Assembly (NCBI RefSeq): GCF_002072105.2
Contig: NZ_MTBC01000001.1
Coordinates: forward strand, 124,001-188,000
Length of the DNA: 64,000 nucleotides
Reading direction: 5' to 3'
Source of the DNA: Croceivirga radicis
GTDB taxonomy: Bacteria; Bacteroidota; Bacteroidia; Flavobacteriales; Flavobacteriaceae
Below, piece after piece: positions 61,705 through 64,000 of the stretch. How positions within the stretch are numbered: the first letter of the stretch is position 1; every line of letters starts with the position of its first letter. Both the position numbers and the translations under genes were made by a program. Below the pieces are notes generated by a model, which was not told where the DNA came from, ran no database searches, and saw nothing but the letters and a program-made list of their open reading frames with translations.

Positions 61705-62352
61705 CTACTGTAATTCGCTAAAAGCAATCTCTTTAAAAGAAGTAATTACCTTATCAGCTAGAGCATAATCTTGGTTTTTAGAATGTGGACTATCAAACGC
61801 TACCGCATAAATACCTGCGCTGTGTGCAGCTTTTATGCCATTGGTAGAATCTTCTATTACCATACAATGCGCTTTCTCATGACCAGAAGCTTCCGCAGCT
61901 TTTATAAAAATCTCTGGATGCGGTTTAGATGCTTTTAGGTCTGCCCCACTTAATTTTGCCACAAAATACTGGTCCAAATTAAAACGTTTAAACACATTAT
62001 TTATGCTAGGCATACTGGCAGAACTTGCCAAAACTAAGGTAAGTCCGTTAGCATGGTAGTCCTTAATCAGGTCTAGAACGCCAGGTATAAGTTCTAAATC
62101 CGTATCTAGGGCAAAAAGCGACTTAAAATGTTTGCGCTTGCTGGCTACCAAATCTTTGGGCTGCGCATCTAGGTTAAATTCGGCCACCAGTTCTTCGCAA
62201 ATAGCCAAGGTGGCCTTTCCGGTAAAACTTTCGTACAAAGCAGCAGATACATCCATACCAAATTCTTGAAACATGGCGTGGTAGGCTTTTGTATGCAGGG
62301 GTTCAGAATCTATGATTACCCCATCCATATCAAACAAAACTGCTTTTATCAT
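61705..62352 (-). CDS. HAD-superfamily phosphatase/phosphomutase (beta-phosphoglucomutase-like)
   Basis: A 215-residue cytoplasmic enzyme. Motif I is FDMDGVIIDSEP with both catalytic Asp, motif II is LASSAS, motif III the Lys of GADLKASKPHPEIF, and motif IV VIEDSTNGIKAA. A helical cap lies between motifs I and II. The subgroup contains beta-phosphoglucomutase and sugar-phosphate phosphatases. I start at ATG 62352, directly before the motif-I strand; the longer frame adds 17 unlikely residues. Confidence 0.88.
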   Translation of the reverse strand: MIKAVLFDMDGVIIDSEPLHTKAYHAMFQEFGMDVSAALYESFTGKATLAICEELVAEFNLDAQPKDLVASKRKHFKSLFALDTDLELIPGVLDLIKDYHANGLTLVLASSASMPSINNVFKRFNLDQYFVAKLSGADLKASKPHPEIFIKAAEASGHEKAHCMVIEDSTNGIKAAHSAGIYAVAFDSPHSKNQDYALADKVITSFKEIAFSELQ

Positions 62353-62472
62353 CTTACAACTATTTGGTGTAAAAATAATAGGAATACTAGAGGAAACCCT
62401 CATTTAAGCTACATTATAAAAAGCGCGCCTTAATTTGTGAATATTCACACTAATTCTGTTTAATTTTATGGC

Positions 62473-62775
62473 GTGAATAATTCAACAATAAAAGAAGTCT
62501 ATGAAAACCTACCCAATAGGTTGGTAGCGCAATATCCTGAATTGCCTTTTGAAAACCATTGCTATCTGCGTATTGCTTTAGATTGGCTGTTTAAGGCGAA
62601 ATGGGATACAAAAATTAACAGACCTGCCTATAAACACCTAACCAACCAACAAAAGCTGCAATTACGGCAACTATTAAGGAGTTATTTATCCAATAAAAAA
62701 TTGCTTTTAGCACATCATAAAGCGTCTCTAACATATAGAAAATCATGGAAAAAACAGCTAACATTACCATTATAG
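62473..62775 (+). CDS. small basic protein, unknown, overlapping the next gene
   Basis: A 100-residue protein with GTG start and a strongly basic C-terminal half (LLRSYLSNKKLLLAHHKASLTYRKSWKKQ). LPNRLVAQYPELPFENHCYLRIALDWLFKAKWDTKI suggests a compact helical fold. I do not recognise the family. Its end overlaps the start of the FAD oxidoreductase gene by 31 bp, so the two are probably translated from one mRNA. Confidence 0.75.
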   Translation: MNNSTIKEVYENLPNRLVAQYPELPFENHCYLRIALDWLFKAKWDTKINRPAYKHLTNQQKLQLRQLLRSYLSNKKLLLAHHKASLTYRKSWKKQLTLPL

Positions 62776-63941
62776 GCGCTGGAGTAAGCGGACTGCTCGC
62801 TGCCAAAACTTTGGAAGAAAAAGGCTATAGCCCAACCGTTGTGGAGGCTACGGAAGCAGTTGGCGGTAGAGTTAAAACTGATTTTATTGATAGTGTGCCT
62901 TTAGACCACGGTTTTCAAGTACTACTTACGGCCTATCCTATGGTGCAAAAACACTTGAATTTAGAAGCGCTTAACCTCAACTATTTTAAACCTGGAGCCC
63001 TTTTGTTTTCTAACGGTAAAAGAGAACGTATTGGCGACCCACTGCGGGATTTTAGCGCTTTGTGGCCCACCTTGGTTTCTAAAGCGGGTACCTTTAAGGA
63101 CAAATGGAAAATATTTAAACTTTCACAGCAATTAAAACGTACTTCACTAAACGACATTTTTGCATCTAAAGAAACCACTACACTAGCTTTTTTACAAGAC
63201 TATGGTTTTACGGATAGCATAATCAATAACTTTTTTAAACCTTTTTTCACAGGCATTTTTTTAGAAGAAGAATTACGGACCTCATCCAGAATGTTTCAGT
63301 TTGTATTTAAGATGTTTGGCGAAGGCTATGCGGCTGTTCCTCAAAATGGTATTGGCGCTGTGGCCGAACAATTAAAAAACAGTTTAAAACAGACCACCTT
63401 CCAGTTTAATACCACAGTAAATTTTTCCGCAACGGGAAAAATCGCAACTGAAAAGGGCGAAACGATTACTACCGATGCAGTCCTCTGTAGCGCTCCGTTG
63501 CAAAGCGAAGTAGCCTGGAAAAGTTGCCATAATTTTTATTTTGAAACTGCAGAATGGGCTATTGAACCCGGTATCATAGGATTGCTTACGGCCCCAGAGA
63601 CCTATGCCAACAACATTAATTACTTGTTCCAAACCAAAACACCCATACTATCGGTTACCGTGGTGAAAGAAAGTACCCATGCTGTAACTGATTTAGAGCA
63701 ATTGGTTCGTAAAGAATTAAAACTACATTGTGCCATAGAAACGGGTAGGCTAGTGAAACACTACCACATTAAAAAAGCATTGCCCGATTTAGAAAACATA
63801 CGACAAGATTTTACACAGAAAGGGAACTCATCCAATAGCATTTCTATTGGGGATTATACTTTAAACGGCTCCTTAAATGCTGCCATGCAATCCGGAGAAG
63901 CAGGCGCCTGTGCAGTAATGAATCAACTACAACACACCTAA
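62745..63941 (+). CDS. FAD-dependent oxidoreductase (amine-oxidase/phytoene-desaturase-like)
   Basis: A 398-residue flavoprotein. IIGAGVSGLLAAKTLEEKG is the dinucleotide-binding loop and VVEATEAVGGRVKTD the second conserved region, ending in the GG motif of the protoporphyrinogen-oxidase/desaturase superfamily. A C-terminal SIGDYTLNGSLNAAMQSGEAGA binds FAD again. Length fits plant-type or bacterial desaturase-like proteins. The substrate cannot be read. It is preceded by an overlapping small basic protein gene. Confidence 0.88.
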   Translation: MEKTANITIIGAGVSGLLAAKTLEEKGYSPTVVEATEAVGGRVKTDFIDSVPLDHGFQVLLTAYPMVQKHLNLEALNLNYFKPGALLFSNGKRERIGDPLRDFSALWPTLVSKAGTFKDKWKIFKLSQQLKRTSLNDIFASKETTTLAFLQDYGFTDSIINNFFKPFFTGIFLEEELRTSSRMFQFVFKMFGEGYAAVPQNGIGAVAEQLKNSLKQTTFQFNTTVNFSATGKIATEKGETITTDAVLCSAPLQSEVAWKSCHNFYFETAEWAIEPGIIGLLTAPETYANNINYLFQTKTPILSVTVVKESTHAVTDLEQLVRKELKLHCAIETGRLVKHYHIKKALPDLENIRQDFTQKGNSSNSISIGDYTLNGSLNAAMQSGEAGACAVMNQLQHT

Positions 63942-64000
63942 TGGGTATGCTTGTGTTCTAGCAACATATCAAAAGAAACTGTTTTTAAGGCTTTTTCATG
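63938..64000 (-). CDS. C-terminal end of a convergent gene, cut by window edge
   Basis: The minus strand is open from the right edge for 20 codons, ending in EHKHTH and a stop that overlaps the oxidoreductase stop by 4 bp. Convergent overlaps of this kind are common here. Too short to identify. Confidence 0.35.
   Translation of the reverse strand, partial: HEKALKTVSFDMLLEHKHTH

Overview
The window is a stretch of a flavobacterial (Bacteroidota) chromosome, probably a marine Flavobacteriaceae. The evidence is the low GC content, near-absence of Shine-Dalgarno sequences, promoters of the TAnnTTTG type, TPR/LytS-type kinases with LytTR regulators, Tat-exported Gfo/Idh/MocA oxidoreductases, VPS10/sortilin-like BNR proteins and DUF1080 lipoproteins. 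I saw no rRNA, tRNA or CRISPR.

Layout. 1-7850: a divergent sugar-oxidation locus. The minus strand carries a DUF1080 lipoprotein (cut by the window edge), two TIM-barrel sugar isomerases/epimerases, a Gfo/Idh/MocA oxidoreductase, an MFS importer and a DinB protein. The plus strand carries a GMC oxidoreductase with a gluconate-dehydrogenase-subunit-3-like partner. A 16-bp perfect palindrome lies between the two arms. The set fits oxidation and remodelling of sugars through keto intermediates. 8300-19741: housekeeping and regulatory genes (a 39-codon secreted small ORF, LytTR regulator plus TPR kinase, MarC, CTP protease, dCMP deaminase, HupE, PepSY protein, TerB-DnaJ protein, bacilliredoxin, PlsC, HD phosphohydrolase). 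19742-25140: an accessory array with an unknown acidic protein, a C5 methyltransferase/restriction-enzyme pair, a membrane-anchored unknown and an inverted two-gene unit. Each unit is followed by a related, palindrome-rich repeat ending in CCGTT. 25213-44291: mainly core genes (glycosyltransferase, two exported oxidoreductases, radical SAM protein, enoyl-CoA hydratase, histidine kinase, HemJ, and two tandem VPS10-like proteins of about 1045 residues).

44292-47500 is a repeat-bounded islet. It holds three consecutive peptides of 46-50 residues with double-glycine leaders, a CPBP-family intramembrane protease, debris of a PglZ-like gene and the C-terminal stump of a tyrosine recombinase. This looks like a small bacteriocin or signalling-peptide cluster and is the strongest candidate for an undescribed system. 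47500-56534: aldehyde dehydrogenase, SDR, hydrolase, two small exported proteins, an S9 peptidase and a DUF885-like protein. 56640-60570: a second accessory array on the minus strand, with three unknown genes separated by a diverged repeat of roughly 200 bp, plus a secreted sialidase-like protein. 60571-64000: an HTH/PIN toxin-antitoxin pair, a HAD phosphatase, a small basic protein overlapping an FAD amine-oxidase/desaturase-like protein, and a cut-off gene end.

All family calls are from reading motifs; no database search was run. Short repeats, hairpins and promoters were found by eye.
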